Shown here: positions 31,553 to 40,270 of the stretch, piece by piece
Position numbering within the stretch: the first letter of the stretch is position 1
How the letters are laid out: every line of letters begins with the position of its first letter
Assembly (NCBI RefSeq): GCF_039536245.1
Contig: NZ_BAAAYN010000024.1
Coordinates: 26,032 to 76,266 of the forward strand
Origin: Cryptosporangium minutisporangium
GTDB lineage: Bacteria; Actinomycetota; Actinomycetes; Mycobacteriales; Cryptosporangiaceae
Direction of reading: 5' to 3'
Length of the DNA stretch: 50,235 bases
Translations under genes and position numbers: made by a program
Notes under the pieces: model-generated
Database searches by the model: none
What the model was told of the DNA's origin: nothing
The model's input: only the letters and a program-made list of their open reading frames with translations

Positions 31553-31624
31553 TCCAACTGCGGTCACCGGAAGAGACTCGCGCCGCGGCCGGAAATCATC
31601 GCGGCCGGAGCACGGGGATCGCGG

Positions 31625-34267
31625 TCACTCGTCCGGTTGCCAGAACGGCTGGGGTCGCTCCACCGGGGCGGGCACGGTCACGGTGCGCACGAACGTGTGC
31701 TGCCCCGAGCCGACCCCGAACGACGCGCTGCCGTCGGGCAGCGACACCTCGGCGCTCGTGTTCGGCGGCACGGTCAGCGCGAGCGTGAACACCGCACCGA
31801 CGAGCGTCCACGACACCGCGGCCCGGCCGTACGGCGTGTCGTGGGTGGCGGCCGCGGACGTGATCCCCGGGCCGGGGCGCGGTGCGACCCGCAGCCGCCG
31901 GTAGCCGGGCGCCGCCGGGGCGAGGCCGGCGACCGTGCGGTGCAGCCAGTCGGCGACCGCTCCGTACGCGTAGTGGTTGAACGACGTCATCTCGCCGGGG
32001 TTGATCGAGCCGTCCGGGAGCATGGAGTCCCAGCGCTCCCAGATCGTCGTCGCGCCCCTCGTCACCGGATACAGCCACGACGGGTGCTCCCGCTGGAGCA
32101 GCAGTTCGTAGGCGGACGCGATCGCACCGGCGTTCGTCAGCGCGTCGGTGACCAGCGGCGTGCCGAGGAAGCCGGTACCGATGTGCCAGCCGTCGTTCGC
32201 GACCTGCTCGGCGAGCAGCCGACCCGCGTGGTCGCGCTGGGCATCGGCGAGCAGGCCGAACTCCAGCGCCAGCGCGTAGGCGGTCTGCGACGGGTAGGCC
32301 ACCCGCCCGGTCGGCGTCACGTACTCGGCGCGGAACCGCTCGGCCGCCCGTTCGGCGAGCACGGCGAACCGGCCGCCGTCGCGCCCCAGCACGGCCGCGG
32401 CGTCGGCGACGATCCGCGCCGACCGGGCCAGGTAGGCGGTGGCGACGCACTGCCACGGCGCCCGCGCGGCACCGGGATTCTCCGGCGGGGCCGCCGGGTC
32501 GAGCCAGTCGCCGAACGAGAAGCCACCGTCGGGGAAGTCGAGGCCCGCCCCGGCGCGCCGCGCGAACGCGTCGATCCACGCGACCATCGACTCCCACTGG
32601 TCGGCGAGCACCCCGGCGTCACCGAACCGCTGGTACAGCGTCCACGGGACGACCACGGCGGCGTCACCCCAGCCCGCCTCGGCCTGGTCGGGGAAGGGCA
32701 GCACGTGCAGGAACGGTACGAAGTTCGGTACGAAGCCGCCGTGGTCGCGCAGCTGCTCGGCGGCGAGGTCGGCCAGCCAGGACCGCAGCATGCCGGCGGT
32801 GTCGTAGAGGAACGCGGCGGTCGGCGCGAAGACCTGCAGATCGCCGGTCCAGCCGAGCCGCTCGTCGCGCTGCGGGCAGTCGGTGGGGATGTCGAGGAAG
32901 TTGCCCCGCATGCCCCGGACGACGTTCTCGTGCAGCCGGGTCACGTCCGGGTCCGAGCAGGTGAACGTGCCGGTCGGGCGCAGATCGGTGTGCACGACGA
33001 CGGCCTGGAGGTCGGCGGTGGTCAGCTCACCCGGCCAGCCCTCCACCTCGGCGTAGCGGAAACCGTGGAACGTGAACCGCGGCTCCCAGGTCCGCGGACC
33101 CGCCCCGTCGAGCACGACGACGTCGGTCTGTGCTGCCTTGCGCAGCGGCCGGGTGCCCAGCTCCCCCGATTCGAGCACCTCCGCGTGGCGGACCGTGATC
33201 CGCGTACCGGCCGGGGCGTCGGGCAGCGTGAGCCGGAGGCGGCCGACCAGGTTCTGTCCGAAGTCGACGAGGACCTTGCCGGACGCGGAGCGGAACACCT
33301 CGCGGGCGGGCAGAACCTCGGTCCGACGCACCGGGGGCCCGGTCGGCGCGACCAGCGTCGTCACCGGCGCGGGCCCGACGTCGACCGGGGTCCAGCCGGT
33401 GTCGTCGAAGCCAGGCGCCGACCAGCCGGGCAGGTCACCGCGCGCGTCGAACGTCTCACCGCCGTAGAGGCCCGCGCGGACGGTCGGCGCCGGCGCCGAT
33501 CGCCACGAGCCGTCCGTGGTCACCACCGTGCGGCTGCCGTCGGGGTGCTCGACCTCCAGCTGCGCGAACAGGCCGGTGCGCTCGCCGTAGTGGGCGCGCC
33601 CGCCGGTGAAGCCGAGGTAACCGCGGTACCAGCCGTCGGCCAGTTGCGCGCCGAGCACGTTCGTGCCCTCGGTGAGCAGGCCGGTGACATCGTAGGTCTG
33701 GTAGCGCAGCCGGTGCCGGTAGCTGGTCCACCCCGGGGCCAGGACGTCGTCGCCGACCGGGGTGCCGTTGATCTCGGCGTCGTAGACGCCGAGCGCGGTC
33801 GCGTACAGCCGGGCACGCGCCACCGGCTTGGCGAGCGGAAACTCCCGGCGCAGCAGCACGACCGGCTCCTCCGAGGAGGCCGGCAGCACCGGCTGCGCCA
33901 GCGCGGCCGACCAGTCCGAGCGCGCCAGCAGACCGGCTTCGACCACGGCCTCGTCACTCCACGCCGTGGGCCCCACCGCCGACGAGCCCGCGGCGCCGCT
34001 CCCCCAGACCCGCACCCGCACGGTCCGGCGCTCCCGGCTGGTCAGTGGCGGAGCGCCCCAGGGGACCAGCACCAACTCGCCCGCGTCGACGCGGCCCGAC
34101 GTCCAGGCCGGGCCGCTCTCCGGCGCGATCTCCAGCTCGTAGGCCGACTGCCGCCAGCCGGGCAGCTCGGTGCGGACGATCCAGGACAGCCGCGGTGCCG
34201 GCTCGCCGATGCCGAGCGGCTCACGGTGATGCTCGAACGTGACCGGCGCGACCGTGACGTCCCTCAT
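31625..34267 (-). CDS. GH78 alpha-L-rhamnosidase (first of two)
   Basis: The 880-residue protein shows the standard bacterial rhamnosidase order. An N-terminal beta-sandwich (APRLSW, YELEI) is followed by the Bac_rhamnosid_N region (ARLYATALGVYDAEINGTPVGDDVLAPGWTSY), the CBM67-like concanavalin domain, and an (alpha/alpha)6 catalytic barrel. That barrel has PTDCPQRDERLGWTGDLQVFAPTAAFLYD (general acid in DER) and TTIWERWDSM (base Glu), with NHYAYGAVADWLHR and a C-terminal sandwich after it. It lacks a signal peptide, so it should cleave terminal rhamnose from imported glycosides in the cytoplasm. ATG at 34267 overlaps the preceding gene as ATGA. It is the last gene of the operon. Confidence 0.95.
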   Translation of the reverse strand: MRDVTVAPVTFEHHREPLGIGEPAPRLSWIVRTELPGWRQSAYELEIAPESGPAWTSGRVDAGELVLVPWGAPPLTSRERRTVRVRVWGSGAAGSSAVGPTAWSDEAVVEAGLLARSDWSAALAQPVLPASSEEPVVLLRREFPLAKPVARARLYATALGVYDAEINGTPVGDDVLAPGWTSYRHRLRYQTYDVTGLLTEGTNVLGAQLADGWYRGYLGFTGGRAHYGERTGLFAQLEVEHPDGSRTVVTTDGSWRSAPAPTVRAGLYGGETFDARGDLPGWSAPGFDDTGWTPVDVGPAPVTTLVAPTGPPVRRTEVLPAREVFRSASGKVLVDFGQNLVGRLRLTLPDAPAGTRITVRHAEVLESGELGTRPLRKAAQTDVVVLDGAGPRTWEPRFTFHGFRYAEVEGWPGELTTADLQAVVVHTDLRPTGTFTCSDPDVTRLHENVVRGMRGNFLDIPTDCPQRDERLGWTGDLQVFAPTAAFLYDTAGMLRSWLADLAAEQLRDHGGFVPNFVPFLHVLPFPDQAEAGWGDAAVVVPWTLYQRFGDAGVLADQWESMVAWIDAFARRAGAGLDFPDGGFSFGDWLDPAAPPENPGAARAPWQCVATAYLARSARIVADAAAVLGRDGGRFAVLAERAAERFRAEYVTPTGRVAYPSQTAYALALEFGLLADAQRDHAGRLLAEQVANDGWHIGTGFLGTPLVTDALTNAGAIASAYELLLQREHPSWLYPVTRGATTIWERWDSMLPDGSINPGEMTSFNHYAYGAVADWLHRTVAGLAPAAPGYRRLRVAPRPGPGITSAAATHDTPYGRAAVSWTLVGAVFTLALTVPPNTSAEVSLPDGSASFGVGSGQHTFVRTVTVPAPVERPQPFWQPDE

Positions 34268-36885
34268 CGGAGAACCTGCCAGTGGTGGCTGCCCGGTCCC
34301 GCACGGTGGACGTCCCCGTCGGGGAGGACGATCTCGGCGCTCGTGGCCGCGGGCACCACGACCCGCAGCTCGAAGACGTCGCCGGTGATCCGCCACGCCG
34401 ACTCGATCCGGCCGTACGGCGACTCGTGGGCCGCCTCGGCGGAGGTCAGCCCGCCGCCGGGGCGCGGGCGGACGCGAAACCTCCGGTAGGCGGGTTCGAC
34501 CAGCTCGATCCCGGCGAGGTAGCGGTGCAGGAACGAGACCACCGCGCCCTTGGAGTAGTGGTTGAGCGACTCGTGCGGGACGCCGTCGGCGTCCACGCCG
34601 TGCCAGTGCTCCCAGACGGTGGTCGCGCCGCGGTCGATCATGACCAGCCAGGACGGCTCGGTGTCCTGCAGCAGCAGTTCGTAGGCGACGTCGAGGTGCC
34701 CGGCGTCGGCCAGCACCGGGAGCAGGTACGGGGTGGCGAGGAAGCCGGTGCCGAGATGGGTACCGGCCTTGCGGATCAGCTCGACCAGCCGGTCCGCGAC
34801 GGCCGGGCGCAGCTCGTCCGGCACCAGGTCGAACGCGAGCGCCCGCACGTGGTCGGCTTGCGTGTCGGGGACGAGCCGCCCGTCGTCGTCGAGATACTCG
34901 GCCTGCCAGGCGGTGCGCACCGCCTCGGCGAGGGCCGCGTACCGCCCGGAGTCGTGGCCGAGGATGTCCGCGATCCGGCTCATCAGCCCGGCGCTGTGGG
35001 CGAAGTACGCCGTGGCTACCTCGCCCTCGTCCGCGGCGACGAACGCCCCGTAGTCCCCGACCTCCTCACCCGGTACCAGCCACTCGCCCCAGTGGAAGCC
35101 GGTGTCCCAGAGGTACTGCTCGTGGGGGCGGGGCGGGCGGTGCGCCCGCGACGAATGCCGCTGCTCCCGCGCCATCCGCTCGGCCCGGTCCAGCCAGCGG
35201 CCCATCGTCGGCCAGAGCTCCTCGAGGATCCGCACGTCGCCGTAGGCGCGGTACAGCTCCCAGGGCACGATCACCGCCGCGTCGCCCCACCCGGCCGAGC
35301 CGTTGAGCATCGCGATCGGACCCTGGCGTCCCTCGTGCCGCGGGCTGGGGCTGACGTTGGCGATCGTGCCGTCGGGCCACTGGTCGGCCGCGACGTCGCG
35401 GAGCCACTTCGTCGAGAAGCCCGCGACGTCGTAGAGGAACGCGGCGGTCGGCACGAACAGCTGCCAGTCGCCGGTCCAGCCGTGCCGCTCGCGGTGCGGG
35501 CAGTCGGTGGGGATGTCGCAGGCGTTGGCCCGGAAGCTCCACACCGCGGCCTCGTGGAGCGCGTTGAGCCGCTCGTCGCTGCTGGTGAACCAACCGGTGC
35601 GGGGCAGGTCGGTGTGGACGACGACGCCGCGGACGTCGTCGGTGGTCAGCGGGCCGGGGTGCCCCTCGATGCGGACGTACCGGAAGCCGTGGGTGGTGCG
35701 GCGCGGCTCGAAGACGTCGCCCGGGACACCGGCGGAGACGACGACGTCGACCTGGCCGGCCGGCAGCGGATGCGGCAGGAACGGGACCGCCGGCCGGAGG
35801 TGCTCCACCGTGAGGTCGCCGTCCGGCCCGAGCCACTCGCCGTGCGTCAGCGTGAGCTCGGTCCCGGCCGGGCCGAGGTTCGTCAGCCGGACCCATCCGT
35901 TGACGTTCTGCCCGAGGTCGACGAGGTGCGGGCCGCTGGGAAGCCTCGTGACCGACCGCGGCACCAACTCCTCGACCCGCCGCACCGGCGGGGCGGGCGA
36001 GTCGACCAGCCCGGCGTACCCGTGGTCCACCACGACGACGTCGTCCCAACCCGTGTCGTCGAAGCCGGGCACCTCCCAGCCCCGGGGCGTCCGGCTGAGG
36101 TCCCAGCGCTCGCCCTCGATCAGGTCGGCGGCGACCACGTGGCCGAACCCGCTGCGCCAGCCGGGGCCGGTGCCGACGATCGTGACGCTGCCGTCGTCGT
36201 GGACGAGTTGGAGCTGAGCCAGCAGCGCCAGCCGGTCACCCCACTGTTCGGCGGCGCGGGTGATGCCGACCTGCCCGCGGAACCACCCGTCCGCGAGGAT
36301 CACGCCGAGCGCGTTGCGTCCCGGGCGGATCGACGTCGTCACGTCGTGGGTCTGCACCTGCAGCCGCACGTCGTACTGGGTGTACCCGGGCGTCAGCTCG
36401 GCGTCGCCGACCCGCTCGGCGTTGAGGAACGCCTCGTAGAGACCCTGGGCGGTGGCGTGCAGCCGGGCTGCGACGACCGGCCGGTCGACGTCGAACTCCC
36501 ATCGCAGCAGCGCGGCCGGGCGGTCGCCCTTCTCGCCCGCCGGCATGGTGCCCGGCTCGATCCAGGTGGCGTGCCAGTCCTCGCTGGACAGCAGCCCGGT
36601 CTCGAACCAGGCCGGCGCGGACAGCGGGGTCTCGCCCAGATCGGTGCGCACCCGCACCCGCCACTCGACGCGCTGGGACGACCCGAGGCGCGGACCGGTG
36701 TAGGGCACCAGCAGGCTCTGGTCACTCTCCACCCAGCCGGTGTCCCAGCCGTTGTCCGCGGTGATCCGGTACGCACGCTGCTCGCGGGCTCCCTCGGGCA
36801 GTCGCCAGGACAGCCGGGGGGCGGTCGTCCGGATGCCCAGGGCGGGTTCGAGGTGCTCGGTCCGCAGCCCTGTGGGTCCGGTCAT
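34264..36885 (-). CDS. GH78 alpha-L-rhamnosidase (second, divergent paralogue)
   Basis: The 873-residue protein has the same domain order as its neighbour: APRLSWRLPEG, ARLHATAQGLYEAFLNAERVGDAELTPGYTQYDVR, then the barrel with PTDCPHRERHGWTGDWQLFVPTAAFLYD and TTVWEHWHG, then LNHYSKGAVVSFLHRYLAG. The acid motif is one residue shorter (RERHGW against RDERLGW), the variant seen in another GH78 subgroup, so the two enzymes probably differ in aglycone or linkage preference. No signal peptide. Both ends overlap neighbours by ATGA, indicating one polycistronic, coupled operon. Confidence 0.95.
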   Translation of the reverse strand: MTGPTGLRTEHLEPALGIRTTAPRLSWRLPEGAREQRAYRITADNGWDTGWVESDQSLLVPYTGPRLGSSQRVEWRVRVRTDLGETPLSAPAWFETGLLSSEDWHATWIEPGTMPAGEKGDRPAALLRWEFDVDRPVVAARLHATAQGLYEAFLNAERVGDAELTPGYTQYDVRLQVQTHDVTTSIRPGRNALGVILADGWFRGQVGITRAAEQWGDRLALLAQLQLVHDDGSVTIVGTGPGWRSGFGHVVAADLIEGERWDLSRTPRGWEVPGFDDTGWDDVVVVDHGYAGLVDSPAPPVRRVEELVPRSVTRLPSGPHLVDLGQNVNGWVRLTNLGPAGTELTLTHGEWLGPDGDLTVEHLRPAVPFLPHPLPAGQVDVVVSAGVPGDVFEPRRTTHGFRYVRIEGHPGPLTTDDVRGVVVHTDLPRTGWFTSSDERLNALHEAAVWSFRANACDIPTDCPHRERHGWTGDWQLFVPTAAFLYDVAGFSTKWLRDVAADQWPDGTIANVSPSPRHEGRQGPIAMLNGSAGWGDAAVIVPWELYRAYGDVRILEELWPTMGRWLDRAERMAREQRHSSRAHRPPRPHEQYLWDTGFHWGEWLVPGEEVGDYGAFVAADEGEVATAYFAHSAGLMSRIADILGHDSGRYAALAEAVRTAWQAEYLDDDGRLVPDTQADHVRALAFDLVPDELRPAVADRLVELIRKAGTHLGTGFLATPYLLPVLADAGHLDVAYELLLQDTEPSWLVMIDRGATTVWEHWHGVDADGVPHESLNHYSKGAVVSFLHRYLAGIELVEPAYRRFRVRPRPGGGLTSAEAAHESPYGRIESAWRITGDVFELRVVVPAATSAEIVLPDGDVHRAGPGSHHWQVLR

Positions 36886-39278
36886 GCGGGCACTCCTTCG
36901 GAGGTGATCTCAACGGTGACCAACGCCCGGACGTCACCGGCGGAGGGGCCGGTGAGCAGATCGAGAGGGCCCGGCTCCACCGCCCAGCCGTCGTCGGTCC
37001 AGTGCCGCAGGGTGCGGGCGGAGATCTCGACCGGAACGTCGACGGTCTCGCCCGGGGCGGCGGTCACGACGGCGAACCCGGCCAGCCAGCGGGCCGGGCG
37101 GTCGATCGCCGAGTCCGGGCGCGCGGCGTAGACCTGCACGACCTGCTTGCCCGGCCGGTCGCCGGTGTTGCGCAGCCGGACGACGGCACTCCGCCCCTGT
37201 GCGTCGATCGAGCACCACTCCCAGGTCGTGTAGCCCAGGCCGTGGCCGAACCAGTACGCCGGCTCGGTACCCGCTCGCAGGTACGCGCGGTGGCCGATGT
37301 GCACGCCCTCGGTGTACTCCAGCCGCCCGCCGGTCGGTGCGGTGCCGGTCACCGGTGCGTCGGCGAGCGCGGCGGGCCAGGTGGTCGGGAGCCGTCCACC
37401 CGGCTCGGCGTCGCCGAGCAGCACGTCGGCGAGCGCGGCGCCGAACTCCATGCCGCCGAACCAGGACACCAGGACGGCGGCGACGTCGTCGCGCCACGGC
37501 AGCTCCACCGGCGCCCCGGCGTTGACCACGACGACCGTGCGAGGGTTGACCGCGGCGACCGCGCGCACGAGCTCGTCCTGGCGGCCGGGCAGCGCCAGCG
37601 AGGTGCGGTCGAAGCCTTCGCTCTCGACGTCCTCGCTGGTGCCGACGACGATGACCGCGACGTCGCTGCTCCGGGCCAGGTCGACGGCGCGCGCCAGCTC
37701 CTCGTCGGCCGGGCCGAGCGGAAGTCCGACGACGAGCCCGGCGCGGAAGAGCGGTGCGTCGTCGGCCCACCGGTAGTCGATGCGGACGTCGACGCCGTGC
37801 CCAGCCCGCAGCGGGACGGTCGCCGCGTGCTGCGGCCCGCGCTGGAAGATCTCACCGATGTCGACGGTCGTCTGGTGCTGCTCGCCGGCCGCGACCCGCA
37901 CACCGTCGACGAACAGCGCGCACTCGCCGAAGCCGGTCGCCCCGAGCCGCCAGTGCCCGCCCTCGTCCGGGGTGAACCGGGTCCGCAGTTGCACCGCCAC
38001 GGCCCCGGCCGGGATCACGGCGGCCATCCGCACCAGGATCGCGGTGCCGGCCTCCTGTTCGGCGACCGTGCAGCCGTCCGCGTCGAGCCAGCGCAGGTGG
38101 ACCGGCCCGGTCAGCTCATCGGCGCGCGCCGGGCGGAGCAACGCGGAGAGCCCGGCGCCGACCGCGCTGACGACCTCGGCCCGCCCGGCCAGGGCCGCGG
38201 TGAGCCCGGCGACCGGGGTGATCAGGTACGGCAGCGGTACGGTCGCCGAGCCGCCGCCGAGCGCGCGGGCGTCCCTGGCCCCGGGGCCGAGCACGGCGAC
38301 CCGGCGCAGTTCCTCCGCGCGCAGCGGCAGGACGCCGTCGTTGCGCAGCAGGACGGTGCCGGCGACCGCGGCTTCCCGGGCCGGCGCGGAGGCGTCCTCG
38401 ATCCGTCCGGGTACGGTCTTCCCGCCGCCGCCCAGGGCTCCGACCCGGGTGGCCAGGAGAAGCATGCGGCGCACCTTCGCGTCGATGGCGGCCTCCGGCA
38501 CGCGGCCCGCCTTCACGGCGTCGACCAGCGACGATCCCCACTGCGCGTCGGGCCCCGGCATCGCCAGATCGAGCGCGGCGCGGGCGGCCGGCTCACCGGA
38601 GTAGAGCGCGCCCCAGTCCGAGACGACCGCGCCGGAGAAGCCCCACTCCCCCTTCAGCGGCTCGGCGAGCAGGTCGTTCTCGGTCATCGGCGCGCCGTTC
38701 ACGCCGTTGTAGGCGGCCATCACCATCCACGGCTCGGCGTCCGCGACGACCGCCTCGAACGGCGCCAGGTACAGCTCGCGCAGGGTCCGCTCGTCGACCC
38801 GGTTGTCGACGGTCATCCGGTCGGTCTCGGCGTCGTTGGCGACGTAGTGCTTGGGGCAGGCCCCGACGCCGTTCTCCTGGACACCGCGCACGTAGGCGGC
38901 GGCGAGCCGCCCGGAGAGCAGCGGGTCCTCGCTGAAGCACTCGAAGTGCCGCCCACCCAGCGGCGAGCGGTGCAGGTTGATCGTCGGGCCGAGGACGACG
39001 TCGACGCCCTTGCGCACCGCCTCTCCGGCGAGCAGCGCGCCGAGGCGGTGCAGCAGGTCCTCGTCCCAGGACGCTGCCAGCGCGGAGCTGGACGGCAGCG
39101 TCGCGGCGGGGTCGAGCTCGGAGTCGGTGCCGCCGCGCACGCCGATCGGCCCGTCGGAGAGCGTCATCGCGCGCAGCCCGATCTCATCGACCGGCTGGGT
39201 CGTCCACACACCAGAGCCGGAGAGAAGTCTCACCTTCGTCTCGAGGTCGAGTCGCGCGACCAGGTCGTCGACGCTCAT
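36882..39278 (-). CDS. GH3 beta-glycosidase with PA14-like insert
   Basis: The 798-residue enzyme has the GH3 N-terminal barrel (MTLSDGPIGVRGG, KHYVANDAETDR, nucleophile Asp in VVSDWGALYSG at about 236). The alpha/beta sandwich follows, interrupted by a PA14-like domain (about 390-520: GHWRLGATGFGECALFVDGVRV). The fibronectin-III-like end is ARWLAGFAVVTAAPGETVDVPVEI. In PA14-carrying GH3 enzymes the insert shapes the sugar site. It probably removes beta-glucose exposed after rhamnose is cut. No signal peptide, so cytoplasmic. ATG at 39278 overlaps the ATPase stop; the longer in-frame reading to 39383 lies inside that ATPase gene and is discarded. Confidence 0.95.
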   Translation of the reverse strand: MSVDDLVARLDLETKVRLLSGSGVWTTQPVDEIGLRAMTLSDGPIGVRGGTDSELDPAATLPSSSALAASWDEDLLHRLGALLAGEAVRKGVDVVLGPTINLHRSPLGGRHFECFSEDPLLSGRLAAAYVRGVQENGVGACPKHYVANDAETDRMTVDNRVDERTLRELYLAPFEAVVADAEPWMVMAAYNGVNGAPMTENDLLAEPLKGEWGFSGAVVSDWGALYSGEPAARAALDLAMPGPDAQWGSSLVDAVKAGRVPEAAIDAKVRRMLLLATRVGALGGGGKTVPGRIEDASAPAREAAVAGTVLLRNDGVLPLRAEELRRVAVLGPGARDARALGGGSATVPLPYLITPVAGLTAALAGRAEVVSAVGAGLSALLRPARADELTGPVHLRWLDADGCTVAEQEAGTAILVRMAAVIPAGAVAVQLRTRFTPDEGGHWRLGATGFGECALFVDGVRVAAGEQHQTTVDIGEIFQRGPQHAATVPLRAGHGVDVRIDYRWADDAPLFRAGLVVGLPLGPADEELARAVDLARSSDVAVIVVGTSEDVESEGFDRTSLALPGRQDELVRAVAAVNPRTVVVVNAGAPVELPWRDDVAAVLVSWFGGMEFGAALADVLLGDAEPGGRLPTTWPAALADAPVTGTAPTGGRLEYTEGVHIGHRAYLRAGTEPAYWFGHGLGYTTWEWCSIDAQGRSAVVRLRNTGDRPGKQVVQVYAARPDSAIDRPARWLAGFAVVTAAPGETVDVPVEISARTLRHWTDDGWAVEPGPLDLLTGPSAGDVRALVTVEITSEGVPA

Positions 39279-40270
39279 CCGAGGGTCGCCGTGCGCTCGG
39301 CGTGGTGGCACGCGGTGTGGGTGTCGTCGACCTGCCGCAGCGGCGGACGCTGCTGGCTGCAGATCTCGGTGGCGAGCGGGCAACGCGGCACGAACGGACA
39401 GCCGGTCGGCGACGGCTTCGCTGCACCGGCGGTGCCGATACCGAGCGCCTCCCGCGCAGCCCGGCGAGCGGCCTGCTCGGCCGGGCGCGGCACCGGCGCC
39501 GCGGCGGTCAGCGCGACCGTGTACGGGTGACGCGGGGCCTGCGTCACCGACTCGACCGGACCGGTCTCCATCACCTGCCCGCGGTAGAGGACCACGACGC
39601 GCTGGGCGAGGAACCGGACGACGCCGAGGTCGTGGGCGATGAACAGGAACGCCAAGCCGTGCTGGTCGCGGAGGTCGGCCAGCAGGTTGAGCACCTGCGC
39701 CTGGGTCGAGAGGTCCAGCGCCGACACCGGCTCGTCCAGGACCAGCACCTTCGGGTCGCAGACCAGCGCGCGGGCGATCGCGACGCGCTGCCGCTGCCCA
39801 CCGGAGAACTGCGCCGGGTAGCGGTCGGCGGCGTCCCCGGGCAGGCCGACGGACTCCAGCGCGGCCCTCGCCTTGGCATTCGCAGCCGGCCCGCGGACGC
39901 CCAGCAGCCGCAGCGGTTCGACCAGCGTCTGACCGATCGTGCGGGCCGGGTTCAGCGAGGAGTACGGGTCCTGGAAGACGACCCGCAGGTCGGCGGCGTG
40001 CCGGCTGCGCTGCTTGAGCGGCATCCGCGTGACGTCCTGGCCGTGCAGCCGCACGGTTCCGGCCGCCGGTGGGTGCAGCCCCAGCACCGCCTTGCCGATC
40101 GTCGACTTGCCGGAGCCGGACTCGCCGACCAGGCCGAGGGTCTCGCCGGGGGCGATGTCGAAGCTCACTCCGTCCACGGCGGGCGGCGTCTGCCGGGCCC
40201 GGCGTCCCGAGCCGTAGCGGACGACGAGGTCGCGGACCTCCAGCGCCGTGGCGGTGGTCAACGTGCTCAT
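39275..40270 (-). CDS. Opp/Dpp-type ABC importer ATPase (DppF/OppF-like)
   Basis: The 331-residue ATPase has Walker A GESGSGKST (about 50), Q-loop FQDPYSSLNP, signature FSGGQRQR, Walker B VLVLDEPVSALD and H-loop IAHDLG. The oligopeptide-type C-terminal extension contains CPFVPRCPLATEIC...C, the cysteines that bind a 4Fe-4S cluster in this family. It pairs with the ATPase half of the neighbouring fusion protein to drive the importer. ATG at 40270 overlaps that fusion gene's stop (ATGA), and its own stop overlaps the GH3 start, binding transport and hydrolysis genes into one operon. Confidence 0.94.
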   Translation of the reverse strand: MSTLTTATALEVRDLVVRYGSGRRARQTPPAVDGVSFDIAPGETLGLVGESGSGKSTIGKAVLGLHPPAAGTVRLHGQDVTRMPLKQRSRHAADLRVVFQDPYSSLNPARTIGQTLVEPLRLLGVRGPAANAKARAALESVGLPGDAADRYPAQFSGGQRQRVAIARALVCDPKVLVLDEPVSALDLSTQAQVLNLLADLRDQHGLAFLFIAHDLGVVRFLAQRVVVLYRGQVMETGPVESVTQAPRHPYTVALTAAAPVPRPAEQAARRAAREALGIGTAGAAKPSPTGCPFVPRCPLATEICSQQRPPLRQVDDTHTACHHAERTATLG

